NCBI RefSeq assembly: GCF_015355755.1
Contig: NZ_JACVEE010000001.1
Span: 124,001 to 188,000 of the forward strand
DNA: 64,000 nucleotides
DNA from: Nocardia sp. XZ_19_385
GTDB lineage: Bacteria; Actinomycetota; Actinomycetes; Mycobacteriales; Mycobacteriaceae
Direction: 5' to 3'
The notes under the pieces are model-generated. The model saw nothing but the letters and a program-made list of their open reading frames with translations, ran no database searches and was not told the DNA's origin. A program made the position numbers and the translations under genes. Below, piece by piece: positions 47,924 through 56,905 of this stretch. Each line of letters opens with the position of its first letter. Position 1 is the first letter of the stretch.

Positions 47924-49210
47924 ATGACGCACCACTCCGGCCGGGAAGCCGTGGCCGCGGTCTGGCGGATCGAGTCGGCCCGGATCGTCGGCGCGCTGGC
48001 CCGCTACACCGGCGACTTCGCGATGGCCGAGGATCTCGCGCAGGAGGCGCTAGCCGAGGCGCTGGTGACGTGGCCGCGTGACGGCGTGCCACGGCAACCG
48101 GCCGGGTGGTTGCTCACCGTCGGGCGGCGCCGCGCGATCGACGCGTTCCGGCGCCGCGCCGCACTCGACGACCGGTACGCCACCCTCGCGGGAACTCTCG
48201 GCGAGGGTGGCGTGCTGGCCGGCGGCGCGCCCGCCGAGCCGGCGCAGGAGGACGCGCAGGTCCTGTGGGATCCCGACCAGATCGACGACGACGTGCTCGC
48301 GCTGATGTTCATCTCCTGTCATCCGGTGCTTTCGCGCGAAGCCCGCTTGGCGTTGACGTTGCGCGTGGTCGGCGGTCTGTCCAGTGACGAGATCGCCAAG
48401 GCGTGCCTGGTGCCGACCGCGACGGTGCAGGCACGGATCACCCGGGCCAAGAAGACACTCGGCGCCGCCGAGGTCGCGTTCGAGGTGCCGCCCGCGGCCG
48501 AACGCCGGGCCCAGCTCGGGTCGGTGCTCGGCGTCATCTATCTCATCTTCACCGAGGGCTCCTCGGCCAGCGCGGGCAGCGATTTGATCCGAGCCGATCT
48601 GGCCGGTGAGGCCGTGCGGCTCGCGCGGGTCCTGGCCCGCCTGATGCCCGGCGAAGCCGAGGTGTACGGGCTGCTCGCACTGCTCGAACTCACCGCCGCC
48701 CGATTTCCCGCCCGCACGGGTCCCGACGGGGAACCGGTGCTGCTCGAACAGCAGGATCGGCGGCGCTGGGATCGATCCGCGATCCGGCGTGGCCGGGCCG
48801 CGCTGGGCAAGGCCGCCGAAGTCGGCCGTGGCCTCGGTTCCTATGGTCTGCAGGCCGCGATCGCCGAATGTCATGCTGTCGCACCCTCGGTCGAGGCAAC
48901 GAACTGGGAGCGGGTGGTGCTGCTCTACGAAGCGCTGGGCAGGCTCGCGCCCTCCCCGGTGGTGGAGCTCAACCGCGCCGTGGCGGTATCGATGGCAAGC
49001 GGGCCCGCCGCCGCACTACCGATCGTCGACGAACTGGCAGCTGGTGGGGCACTGGCGACTTCGCATCTGCTGCCGAGCGTGCGCGGTGAACTCCTCACAC
49101 GGCTCGGCCGCACCGCCGAGGCGCGCGCCGCGCTTACCGAGGCGATCCAGCTGTGTGGCAACGACCGCGAGAAGACCGTTCTCGCACGGAAGCTCGCCGC
49201 CCTCGAATAG
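47924..49210 (+). CDS. ECF42-like sigma factor with C-terminal TPR-like extension
   Basis: 428 aa. Sigma region 2 lies at residues 10-80 (AVWRIESARIVGALARYTGDFAMAEDLAQEAL, then RDGVPRQPAGWLLTVGRRRAIDAFRR) and region 4 near 135-190 (LTLRVVGGLSSDEIAKACLVPTATVQARITRAKKTL). About 230 extra residues follow, including AEVYGLLALLELTAAR and VELNRAVAVSMASGP, the DUF6596/helical extension typical of ECF42. No anti-sigma gene is present, which also fits ECF42, where the C-terminal extension is thought to control activity. Paired with the DGPF gene immediately upstream. Confidence 0.9.
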   Translation: MTHHSGREAVAAVWRIESARIVGALARYTGDFAMAEDLAQEALAEALVTWPRDGVPRQPAGWLLTVGRRRAIDAFRRRAALDDRYATLAGTLGEGGVLAGGAPAEPAQEDAQVLWDPDQIDDDVLALMFISCHPVLSREARLALTLRVVGGLSSDEIAKACLVPTATVQARITRAKKTLGAAEVAFEVPPAAERRAQLGSVLGVIYLIFTEGSSASAGSDLIRADLAGEAVRLARVLARLMPGEAEVYGLLALLELTAARFPARTGPDGEPVLLEQQDRRRWDRSAIRRGRAALGKAAEVGRGLGSYGLQAAIAECHAVAPSVEATNWERVVLLYEALGRLAPSPVVELNRAVAVSMASGPAAALPIVDELAAGGALATSHLLPSVRGELLTRLGRTAEARAALTEAIQLCGNDREKTVLARKLAALE

Positions 49211-49435
49211 TGCTGCCGAAGCCTGGTCGACGGTGCGCTATCGTGATTCCCCATCGCGCGGAGCGAACCACCGAAACGGTGTGTAGCGCGAGGTCACCGA
49301 TCGATTGTGTTCGACTTCGTCGAGTATCGCAATGACGAGGCTATCTACGAAACGTCCTACCGTTCAACGTAACCGCCCGTCGCACAGGCGTGCTAACGGG
49401 TCTCATCGCACGCTCGCATGGGATCGGAGGGTTAG

Positions 49436-51349
49436 ATGTCGCTGTCGGTGTTACCTTCCCCGCCAACGCAACACGACGACGGCGGCAACGGTACTCCCCT
49501 ACGGCAGCCGACCGACCAGGATGTCGTGCGACGCCGGCCCGGAACGCTGTCGCATGCAGTGCTTCTCGGCGGGGTCGCGGTGACCACGGCCGTGTTCGCG
49601 GGCGGTGCTTGGCAGCGGCGCTGGATCTCCGACGACGGCTTGATCGTGCTGCGCACCGTGCGGAACCTGCTGGCGGGCAACGGCCCGGTATTCAATCTCG
49701 ACGAGCGTGTCGAAACCAATACCAGTACCGCGTGGACCTATCTCGTGTGGTTGTTCGGCTGGCTGACCCAGGCGCGGCTCGAATACGTCGCTCTCGGACT
49801 GGCGCTCGGCCTGTCGGTGCTGGCGATCGTCGTCGCGATGCTGGGGTCTGCTCGATTGTGGGGCGGGCCGTCGTCGTCTCTGCTGGTTCCGGCTGGTGCG
49901 ATCGTCTATATCGCGGTGCCGCCGGCGGCCGATTACGCGACCTCGGGTCTGGAGACCGGTCTGGTCATCGCGTGGCTGGCGGTGCTGTGGTGGTTGCTGC
50001 TGCGGTGGTCGCAGGGTGCGGGCGGTATGGTCGCGGCGTTCTGGGCGGGGCTCGCTCCCCTGGTGCGACCGGAGCTCACGGTGGCCGGCGCGCTCGCGTT
50101 GCTGATCCTGTTCTGCGCACCGGTTCCGCGAAACCGGCTGCAGCCGTGGGTTTTCCGGATGCTGATGATCGGCGTGGCGGGGGTGGCTCCGCTGGGGTAT
50201 CAGGTCTGGCGGATGGGTTACTACGGTCTGCCCTACCCGAATACCGCGGTCGCCAAGGACGCCGGCGGTGCGAAGTGGCCGCAAGGGTGGACCTACCTGT
50301 GGGATCTGGTCGGGCCGTACCGGTTGTGGCTGCCGCTGCTGGTTTTGGCCGGGACCGCGATTGTCGTGGTGCGGCAACGGAAATGCCGCCGAAGCGCACC
50401 GGCCGGGTGGCGCGACCGGTTGCGCTCCCCCGGCGCTGTCGTCGCCGTCCTGGTCGGCAGCGGCGTCGCGCTCGTCGTGTACGAGTTGCGCGTCGGCGGC
50501 GACTTCATGCATGGCCGGATGCTGCTGCCGCAGCTGTTCTGCCTGCTCCTGCCCGTCATGGTGCTGCCGATTCCGATGCCCAGAGCTCTGCGCGCGCCGG
50601 AAATGCGCCGTCCCCCTGCGGCTTTCGTCGTCGTGATCGCGGCCCTGCTCGGGATCGCCGTCTGGGCGGTGGCGGCTGCCCGAACGACGGCCGTCACCGA
50701 CGGCATCGAAATCCGCGCGAACGGCATTGTCGACGAACGCATCTACTACGTGCTGGGTACCGGCCACGATCACCCGATCCGGGCGGAGGACTATCTGGAC
50801 TATCCGCGCATGCGGCCCATGATCCGGGATATCGCGGAGACGCCGAACGGCGGACTGCTGGTCAACCTGCCGGATCAGACCTATTGGTACGTCGTGCCGC
50901 CGCCCCAACCCATCCCCGATGGCGGTGCGGGCCATACCGTGTACTTCCTGAATCTCGGCATGACGAGCATGAATCTGCCACTGTCCGTGCGCGTCATCGA
51001 CCCGGTGGGACTGGCGTATCCGCTGGCGGCGCACACCGATCGCCTGACCGATGGGCGCATCGGGCACGACAAGAATCTCGATGCCAGCTGGGCGGTGGTC
51101 GATGCCGGCGTGGTCGATCAGCACCCGTGGCTGCCCGCGCATATCGACGACGTCTGGGTGCGGCAAGCGCGAACAGCCATGTCCTGCCCGGCAACACAGG
51201 ATCTGCTGGCCTCCACGCGGGCGCCGCTCACGCTCACGCGCTTCCGGCACAACGTCATGCAGTCGCTGAGCTTCGCCGGCACGCGCATCGATCGCATTCC
51301 CACCTATGAGATCGCGCGTTGCCTTCTGCCCGCGCCCACACCGAAGTGA
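49436..51349 (+). CDS. aftB: Terminal beta-(1->2)-arabinofuranosyltransferase, AftB-like (GT-C)
   Basis: 637 aa, about nine TM helices and a large periplasmic C-terminal domain. After the first helix comes WISDDGLIVLRTVRNLLAGNGPVFN, then ERVETNTSTAWTYLVW, the Asp-Asp pair and E-x-N-T-S-T motif of the AftB/ZomB family of decaprenylphosphoryl-arabinose-dependent transferases. AftB adds the terminal Araf residues of arabinogalactan, the mycolate attachment points, which is one reason to place this organism in the Mycobacteriales. The ATG at 49436 follows GGAGGGTTAG. It is followed after 26 bases by a GT87 mannosyltransferase, suggesting a cell-envelope operon. Confidence 0.85.
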   Translation: MSLSVLPSPPTQHDDGGNGTPLRQPTDQDVVRRRPGTLSHAVLLGGVAVTTAVFAGGAWQRRWISDDGLIVLRTVRNLLAGNGPVFNLDERVETNTSTAWTYLVWLFGWLTQARLEYVALGLALGLSVLAIVVAMLGSARLWGGPSSSLLVPAGAIVYIAVPPAADYATSGLETGLVIAWLAVLWWLLLRWSQGAGGMVAAFWAGLAPLVRPELTVAGALALLILFCAPVPRNRLQPWVFRMLMIGVAGVAPLGYQVWRMGYYGLPYPNTAVAKDAGGAKWPQGWTYLWDLVGPYRLWLPLLVLAGTAIVVVRQRKCRRSAPAGWRDRLRSPGAVVAVLVGSGVALVVYELRVGGDFMHGRMLLPQLFCLLLPVMVLPIPMPRALRAPEMRRPPAAFVVVIAALLGIAVWAVAAARTTAVTDGIEIRANGIVDERIYYVLGTGHDHPIRAEDYLDYPRMRPMIRDIAETPNGGLLVNLPDQTYWYVVPPPQPIPDGGAGHTVYFLNLGMTSMNLPLSVRVIDPVGLAYPLAAHTDRLTDGRIGHDKNLDASWAVVDAGVVDQHPWLPAHIDDVWVRQARTAMSCPATQDLLASTRAPLTLTRFRHNVMQSLSFAGTRIDRIPTYEIARCLLPAPTPK

Positions 51350-51375
51350 CCCAGACCCGAGGATTCGGACCGAGA

Positions 51376-52746
51376 ATGCCCACACCGGTGGCCGATCAAG
51401 CAGCACGGCACGACATTTCGACGCGCATGCTCGGAGCCGCGTTGCTGGCAGCGGCGGCGGCACTCGTCTGGCATGTCTACGCCATTCCGATCCGGAGCCC
51501 GTACTACGGACTGTTCAACAACGATGTCGACCAGTACGTCTACACCGCCGGCGGCGAGGCCGTCCGCTACGGAGTCAGCCTGTATGACACTCCGGTCTTC
51601 TTCGACATGGAGTTCACCTATACGCCGTTCGCTGCCCTGTTGTTCGTCGCGTTCACACTGACCGTCCCGGTCGTGGCCAAAGCGCTGTGGTGGGCGGCGA
51701 TCATGGCCGCCCTGATCGCACTGGTCGCGGTCTGCCTGCGTGCGCTGCACTACCGGAACAGCTGGCGCACATGGGTTTTCGCGGCTTCCCTGGCGGTGCT
51801 GTGCACGGCGTTCGAACCGGTGCGGTCCACGATCTGGCTCGGGCAGATCAATATCTTCCTGGTGCTGCTCGGCGTGTGGGATCTAACTCGCGCCCGCACC
51901 GCGGCGCTGCGCGGTGTGGGCGTCGGCATCGCGGCCGGAATCAAACTCACCCCCGGGTTCTTCCTCGTCTACCTCGCCTGCACGCGCCAGTGGCGGGCCT
52001 TCTGGATCGCGACGACGACCTTCGCGGCCACGGTCGGTGTCGGCTTCCTGATCCGGCCCACCGACTCCACTACCTATTGGGGACGGCAGTTCGACGCGAC
52101 CGGGCGGGTCGGCCCGGTCGATTCGCCCGCCAACCAATCGGTCAACGGATTCCTCGCGCAAATGCTGCGGTTCTACGACATCGACCGCTTCGCCGTGGAC
52201 GGTCCCACCTCGACGGTGTACGTCACACCCACCTGGATGTGGCTGGCCGTAGCCACTCCGCTGGTCCTGTTGGGGCTCGCGGCGAGCGTTCGCGCGTATC
52301 GATCCGGCCAGGTGTTGCTGTCGGTGACGCTGGCGGGCATGACCTCAGCGTGTCTGTCCCCGTTTTCCTGGGGGCATCACTGGGTGTGGTTCGTGCCGTT
52401 GTTCGTCCTCGCCCTGCATCACGCGCAAACCAGCACAGCGCGCCTGCGATGGTCGATGCCGGTGGTCGTCTTCCTCGTCAGCTTCTGCTGGTGGTGGAAC
52501 TATCCGGACCGGGAGCCCATACGGGACGCGCCCCACCCCATCGGCATCGGATTGTTCATGCTGCCGCGCGACGATATCCCCATGTGGTGGGCGCATATCG
52601 CCGTGCCCTTCTACTCGTGCTGCTATCTACTGCTGTTCATCGCGACCACCGTGTATGTCCTACGGTTCGAACCCGAAAGGCGCGTGTCGGACCCGGAGGT
52701 TGCCAAGGTTGCTCGAACAACCGATTCGTCCGGGCAGCGACGCTGA
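51376..52746 (+). CDS. GT87 polyprenol-dependent alpha-(1->2)-mannosyltransferase
   Basis: 456 aa from the ATG at 51376. The frame is open upstream but overlaps aftB. About ten TM segments. GT87 (DUF2029) features: NNDVDQYVYTAGGEAVRYG, FTYTPFAALLFVAF, the WLGQINIFLVLLGVWDL helix and GVGIAAGIKLTPGFFLVYLACTRQW, as in PimE and Rv2181-type enzymes that mannosylate PIM/LM from polyprenyl-phosphate mannose on the outer face of the membrane. Late motif SPFSWGHHWVW is also characteristic. It probably shares a transcript with aftB. Confidence 0.85.
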   Translation: MPTPVADQAARHDISTRMLGAALLAAAAALVWHVYAIPIRSPYYGLFNNDVDQYVYTAGGEAVRYGVSLYDTPVFFDMEFTYTPFAALLFVAFTLTVPVVAKALWWAAIMAALIALVAVCLRALHYRNSWRTWVFAASLAVLCTAFEPVRSTIWLGQINIFLVLLGVWDLTRARTAALRGVGVGIAAGIKLTPGFFLVYLACTRQWRAFWIATTTFAATVGVGFLIRPTDSTTYWGRQFDATGRVGPVDSPANQSVNGFLAQMLRFYDIDRFAVDGPTSTVYVTPTWMWLAVATPLVLLGLAASVRAYRSGQVLLSVTLAGMTSACLSPFSWGHHWVWFVPLFVLALHHAQTSTARLRWSMPVVVFLVSFCWWWNYPDREPIRDAPHPIGIGLFMLPRDDIPMWWAHIAVPFYSCCYLLLFIATTVYVLRFEPERRVSDPEVAKVARTTDSSGQRR

Positions 52747-52852
52747 TCAGAGTTACCGTCGCGTCTGCGCCGCAGCGCTTCGGCTGTATGGCAATCTTGG
52801 AAACGGTGGTCGAAAGAACCGGGGTCCGTTGCCGACCTAAGGCGGCTTCTCG

Positions 52853-53977
52853 ATGAGTGACAACCGATCCCTATTTCGCCGGTGGTGGCGAGATCGGGTT
52901 GACTACGACCAGCTGGTCGAGACGTTCGCCTCGCATGGGGCGCTGGGCCCGTTCAAGTTCATGCTGGGTACCGGCGGACTGGTCATGCTGTGCCTTGCGG
53001 TGCTGGCGCCGGTGGCGCAGGGCGATGCTCCGGGACTGGTCATCGAGGTGCAGGGCGTTGTCGAGGCCGCCGTGGCCGGGGTGTGGATGCTGCGCTGGTG
53101 GTTCTTTCCGTGGCCGCGCGAATACGAGTCGCTGGCCTGGATTGTGCTCTTCGATCTCGACACCGCCATCAACGAGCTGATCACTCATGACCGCGTCATC
53201 GGGGTGCTGGGGATCGTGCTGCTGGCGGCGATGGGCGGCTATGTGGCGGTGTTCCATGGTCCGCGGATCCTGGCTCTGCACATCGGCTGGACTGTGCTGA
53301 CCAGCGTGCTGATGGCGGGTTTGATGATCGGCGGCCGGCTGCCGGCCAACGACACCAGCCGGCGCGCCGATATCGCCGTCGGCCTCGGTGTCGTGCTGGT
53401 GATGGTGGTCGTGGTCGGCGTCGTTCTGCCGTTCATGCAGTTCAGTCACTGGCTGCTGCGGGTGGATGCGTTGTCCGACCCGCTGACCGGGCTGTTGAAC
53501 CGGCGTGGCCTGGACGCACACCTGTCGTCGGCGCTGAACGGCCGTGGACGGCGAAGTACCGCAGCGTTTGTCGCCACCCTGGATTTGGACCGGTTCAAAG
53601 CCGTCAACGACACCTACGGTCATCCCTTCGGCGACGAGGTGCTGATTCACGCGGCGCAGCAACTGCGGGAAGCGGTCGAACCCGATGCCCTCGTCGCACG
53701 CACCGGCGGAGAGGAGTTCGTGGTGGTCGGATCTTTGAGTGCGGACCCCGCCGCGACAGGTGAGCGATTACGCCAGGCGATCGCGAGCATGTCAGAGCTG
53801 CCCGTGACGATCACCGCGAGCGTCGGCGTCGCGGTTCTCGACGCGTCGCAACCACACGGCGAAACCTATTACGGTGAGCTGCTTCGCGATTCCGATTCCG
53901 CGATGTACCGCGCGAAACACGAGGGCGGCAATGCCGTCCATGTCGCCGCCACGAAGGCTGCGCCCGCTGACGACTGA
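52853..53977 (+). CDS. Membrane-bound diguanylate cyclase (GGDEF domain)
   Basis: 374 aa. Six TM helices between residues 35 and 205 form a sensor/anchor, followed by a complete GGDEF domain (about 212-370): DPLTGLLNRRGLDAHL, FVATLDLDRFKAVNDTYGHPFGDEVL (metal- and substrate-binding), then ARTGGEEFVVVG. GGEEF is an active-site-competent variant. A classic RxxD inhibitory site upstream is not evident. It should synthesise cyclic-di-GMP at the inner membrane. The ATG at 52853 follows a TAAGGCGGCTTCTCG stretch. Downstream, a convergent regulator gene ends 8 bases away. Confidence 0.9.
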   Translation: MSDNRSLFRRWWRDRVDYDQLVETFASHGALGPFKFMLGTGGLVMLCLAVLAPVAQGDAPGLVIEVQGVVEAAVAGVWMLRWWFFPWPREYESLAWIVLFDLDTAINELITHDRVIGVLGIVLLAAMGGYVAVFHGPRILALHIGWTVLTSVLMAGLMIGGRLPANDTSRRADIAVGLGVVLVMVVVVGVVLPFMQFSHWLLRVDALSDPLTGLLNRRGLDAHLSSALNGRGRRSTAAFVATLDLDRFKAVNDTYGHPFGDEVLIHAAQQLREAVEPDALVARTGGEEFVVVGSLSADPAATGERLRQAIASMSELPVTITASVGVAVLDASQPHGETYYGELLRDSDSAMYRAKHEGGNAVHVAATKAAPADD

Positions 53978-53985
53978 GCCCGCTG

Positions 53986-54624
53986 CTAGCGGCCGGAGTT
54001 GTGTGCCCTATCGATACCCAGCGTGGCGATCAGATCTTCGTGCAGTTCGAACCAGACCCGGTGGGCGGAATCGGCTTTGGTGCCGGTAACCATCTCGGGG
54101 TTATCGGCGGCCAGAGCGAGGGCGGCGGCGAAACGGGAGTCGTACCCGGAGAAGCGGGCGATACGGTCGGTGAGCCGAGTGGTCAGCGGAGCCAATTCCG
54201 CTGCGAGGCTTTCGAGTTCGACGAGGATCTGTCGATCCCGCTGCGCATCCCGGTGGTCGTTGTCCTGCATGCTGCCGTCGGGCCGGATCACCAACTGCCA
54301 GGCCGTGCAGGCCCGCACCAGCCGTGCGTTGAGCGGAAGAAACTTGCGATAGACCTCTGCCACCAACGCTTTTGCCGCGCACGCGGAAAGCTCGTCGGCG
54401 AGTTGCCGTTCGTTCTCCGCGCGCCCGCTCTCGGTGAGCGACCACCCCGCGTCCGCACCGAAACGGAACCGGCTGATCCAGCGACATGTCCGGAATTCGC
54501 GCACCTGCGCTTCCGCGAGGCCGACCGGCATGCCGTATCTATCGGCTACCGCCTGCGTGTCGACGAACCCGCCGAGGCGGATCGCATGCAGTGCGAGCAA
54601 CGAACTGGATGAAACGTGCGTCAT
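53986..54624 (-). CDS. Winged-helix transcriptional regulator next to PEP-swivel gene
   Basis: 212 aa from the ATG at 54622-54624. The N-terminal HTH region reads SSLLALHAIRLGGFVDTQAVADRYGMPVGLAEAQVREF, then FGADAGWSLTESGRAENERQLADEL (wing). The remaining 120 residues are helical, probably for dimerisation or effector sensing. It is the second gene of a two-gene unit behind the swivel-domain protein (gap 37 bases). Twin palindromes upstream of that unit are the likely binding sites. It is unlike the common MarR/TetR families, so the family name is left open. Confidence 0.7.
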   Translation of the reverse strand: MTHVSSSSLLALHAIRLGGFVDTQAVADRYGMPVGLAEAQVREFRTCRWISRFRFGADAGWSLTESGRAENERQLADELSACAAKALVAEVYRKFLPLNARLVRACTAWQLVIRPDGSMQDNDHRDAQRDRQILVELESLAAELAPLTTRLTDRIARFSGYDSRFAAALALAADNPEMVTGTKADSAHRVWFELHEDLIATLGIDRAHNSGR

Positions 54625-54661
54625 TCCGGGCCTTTCCCGCGAGCAGCCGTGGTGCCAGACA

Positions 54662-55030
54662 TCAACGTTGGGTCGAGCGCACGGCGTGAACCTGTCCCGT
54701 GGTCCCATCCACCAAGATCGTCCGGTAGTTCGCCAAAGTCTGCATCGCACCCTTGGCCGCCACCACGGCTGGAATCCCGAACTCGCGGGCGACAATTGCC
54801 GCGTGGGACAGGATCCCCCCGGTTTCGGTGACCACCGCTGCGGCGATGCTGAAGAGCATGGTCCATGCGGGGTCGGTCGTGCGGCAGACGATGACATCGC
54901 CCGGCCGAACAGCGTCGAAGTCATCGACACTGTGCACGAGCCGAACCGGGCCGGCGGCAACACCTTTGCTGCATGCGACGCCGCTGATGAGTGGCGCTTC
55001 CGGGCCCGTTTGCCGCACCTGTCGATCCAT
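54662..55030 (-). CDS. Stand-alone PEP-utilising enzyme mobile (swivel) domain
   Basis: 122 aa, the size of the isolated phosphohistidine swivel domain (PF00391). Residues 17-110 carry GVAAGPVRLV, then GDVIVCRTTDPAWTMLF, and the signature TETGGILSHAAIVAREFGIPAVV, where the His in T-G-G-x-x-S-H-A is the phosphoryl carrier in PEP synthase, PPDK, enzyme I and rifampin phosphotransferase. The ATP-grasp and PEP-binding/TIM-barrel domains found with it elsewhere are absent from this gene and its neighbours. It therefore probably acts as a phosphorylatable partner or sensor. It begins two bases from the first of two palindromes. Confidence 0.85.
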   Translation of the reverse strand: MDRQVRQTGPEAPLISGVACSKGVAAGPVRLVHSVDDFDAVRPGDVIVCRTTDPAWTMLFSIAAAVVTETGGILSHAAIVAREFGIPAVVAAKGAMQTLANYRTILVDGTTGQVHAVRSTQR

Positions 55031-55031
55031 G

Positions 55032-55079
55032 CGTCAACCATAGGTTGACGATTCTGTCCTCGTCAACTACTAGTTGACG
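55032..55079. promoter_or_regulatory. Twin palindromic operators in the divergent region
   Basis: Two perfect palindromes 29 bp centre to centre: CGTCAACCATAGGTTGACG (55032-55050, arms of 8) and CGTCAACTACTAGTTGACG (55061-55079, arms of 7). They share CGTCAAC/GTTGACG arms and lie between the swivel-domain gene (start 55030) and the FAD monooxygenase (start 55139). The helical offset of nearly three turns suits two cooperating dimers. Confidence 0.8.
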
Positions 55080-55138
55080 GCAAGGCGTCAGTTCGTGGAT
55101 TGCTTTCGCCGACAACGAGATCGATCGAGGAGTCACAC

Positions 55139-56338
55139 ATGGAAACTCGCGCGAACGCCGCACCACCCGACACCAGCACACCGCGCAGGCGGGCGACAGT
55201 CGTCGGCGCCGGTATCGCCGGTTTGGCTGCCGCGTTGCGGCTGTACCAGCAGGGCTGGGAAGTCGTCGTGCTCGAGCGATCGCCGACTCGACGCAGTAGC
55301 GGTTATCTGGTGAACCTGCACGGACCGGGATACGCGGCAGCCGAGCGGCTCGGGCTGCTACCGGCGCTGACTTCGCGCGATATCGGGTTCTTCACCTCGG
55401 TTCTCGTCCACGCGGACGGCCGGGAGAAGTTCCGGATTCCCGCCGCTGTCGCCGAGGCCGCCGTCGGCAATCGGGCACTGAGCGTGTTCCGCGGCGACCT
55501 GGAGTCGGCGCTGTACGACGCGGTGGCGGGGTGCGCCGACATTCGTTTCGCCACCACTGTGCAAGCCGTCGCCCAAACCCCCGGGGAAGTCGTCGTCACC
55601 CTCGGCGACGGCACCAGCCTGCGGACCGAACTGCTCGTCGGAGCCGACGGCGTGCACTCCCGGGTCCGCGAGCTCGTATTCGGCGCAGAGCAAGAATATT
55701 TCGTGGACCTGGGCCACATGGTTGGAGCTTTCCCGCTCGAAACAGTTCCCGAGCACGTACCGGAAGGCGCCGGCACCACTTTTATCGGACCCGGACGCAC
55801 GGCCGCGGTAATGAACCTGGGGCCGGAACGGTCCTCGGCGTTCTTTGCCTACCGCTGCTCCGACGCGAAATCTGAACTGGCCCTTGGCGCAGCGCCCGCA
55901 CTGACCCGGGCGTTCGAGGATCTCGGCGGCGGCGTCGCCGACGCCCTCCGCCAACTCGACTCCGGCGCCTACTTCGACTCGGTCGGACAAATCGTGATGG
56001 ACCGCTGGCATCAGGGCCGAGTCGTGCTGCTCGGCGACGCAGCCTGGTGCGTAACGGTATTCGCCGGTTACGGCGCCGCCCTCGCACTCGACGGCGCCGA
56101 CCGGCTCGGCGCCGCATCAGCAGCACACGGCGACGACATTCCTGCCGCACTCGGCGCCTGGGAGACAGCGTTGCGTCCCGAAGTACTCCAGCGGCAGGCA
56201 CTGGCCCGAAAAGGAATGAACCGATTCGCCCCACCGTCACGCGCACACGTCTGGGCCGGTGAACTGATGCTGCGCGCCATCCAGCTTCCCGGCATTCGCG
56301 GACTGGTCCGGCGCTCCATCCAGCGCGCCAACAACTGA
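55139..56338 (+). CDS. FAD-dependent monooxygenase (TetX/aromatic-hydroxylase-like)
   Basis: 399 aa from the ATG at 55139, preceded by ATCGAGGAGTCACAC. Rossmann motif ATVVGAGIAGLAAALRLYQQG with VVVLERSP. GVHSRVRELVFG follows LLVGADG (D-G motif), and the second FAD motif is RVVLLGDAAWCVTVFAGYGAALALDGA. These are the class A flavin monooxygenase hallmarks, here of the short single-subunit TetX-like kind. The divergent swivel-domain/regulator pair across two palindromes suggests induction by a small molecule this enzyme oxidises. Confidence 0.87.
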   Translation: METRANAAPPDTSTPRRRATVVGAGIAGLAAALRLYQQGWEVVVLERSPTRRSSGYLVNLHGPGYAAAERLGLLPALTSRDIGFFTSVLVHADGREKFRIPAAVAEAAVGNRALSVFRGDLESALYDAVAGCADIRFATTVQAVAQTPGEVVVTLGDGTSLRTELLVGADGVHSRVRELVFGAEQEYFVDLGHMVGAFPLETVPEHVPEGAGTTFIGPGRTAAVMNLGPERSSAFFAYRCSDAKSELALGAAPALTRAFEDLGGGVADALRQLDSGAYFDSVGQIVMDRWHQGRVVLLGDAAWCVTVFAGYGAALALDGADRLGAASAAHGDDIPAALGAWETALRPEVLQRQALARKGMNRFAPPSRAHVWAGELMLRAIQLPGIRGLVRRSIQRANN

Positions 56339-56354
56339 CGGGGTCGTCGATCAG

Positions 56355-56885
56355 GTGCGCTCTTTCCTGGAGATTCCCCGGCAAGTTAGCGTGTGGTCCG
56401 TGTGGGTTCGCGAATACACCGAAGCCGATTGGACGCAGGTCTGGCCGATCATGCGTGAGATCGTCAGGGCCGGTGAGACTTTCACCTACGACCCGGCGTT
56501 GACCGAGGATCAGGCACACGACATCTGGGTGATGGGGCCGCCTGCGGTCACTGTCGTAGCCGTGGCCGGGGATCGGGTGGTGGGCACCGCCAATGCGTAT
56601 GCCAATCGGCCGGGGCCGGGCGCACACGTGTCAACGGCCAGTTTCATGGTCGCCGCGGACGCCCGCGGCATGGGTGTCGGTACGGCGCTGTGCCAGTTCG
56701 TGCTGGACTGGGCGAAGGCGCAGGGCTTCGTCGGCATGCAGTTCAACGCCGTGGCCGAATCCAATTGCCGGGCAGTCGAACTCTACAAACGGCTGGGATT
56801 CGAGATCGTGGGAACCGTGCCCGGAGCGTTTCACCACCCCACGCGCGGCCGGGTCGGTCTGCACGTCATGTACTGCGAGTTCTGA
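56355..56885 (+). CDS. GNAT N-acetyltransferase
   Basis: 176 aa from a GTG at 56355. A GTG at 56400, giving VWVREYTEADW, is equally likely because no clear ribosome site marks either. The GNAT fold is clear: VREYTEADWTQVWPIMREIVRAGET, then VVGTANAYANRPG, then ASFMVAADARGMGVGTALCQFVLDWAKAQGF (acetyl-CoA loop R-G-M-G-V-G), then FNAVAESNCRAVELYKRLGFEIVGTVPGAF. It resembles the phosphinothricin/methionine-sulfoximine-type or general small-molecule acetyltransferases, but the substrate is not evident. It lies 16 bases after the monooxygenase stop and may be co-transcribed. Confidence 0.83.
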   Translation: MRSFLEIPRQVSVWSVWVREYTEADWTQVWPIMREIVRAGETFTYDPALTEDQAHDIWVMGPPAVTVVAVAGDRVVGTANAYANRPGPGAHVSTASFMVAADARGMGVGTALCQFVLDWAKAQGFVGMQFNAVAESNCRAVELYKRLGFEIVGTVPGAFHHPTRGRVGLHVMYCEF

Positions 56886-56905
56886 GCCGTCGGTGCGGCA
56901 CGCGG

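Noticed and set aside
49499..51463. Minus-strand ORF of about 654 codons opposite aftB
   Set aside because: Composition rich in His/Arg/Gln, no domain; the plus strand carries the GT-C motifs.
54662..55030. Rifampin phosphotransferase gene
   Set aside because: Only the swivel His domain is present. The ATP-grasp and rifampin-binding domains are absent, so resistance activity cannot be inferred.
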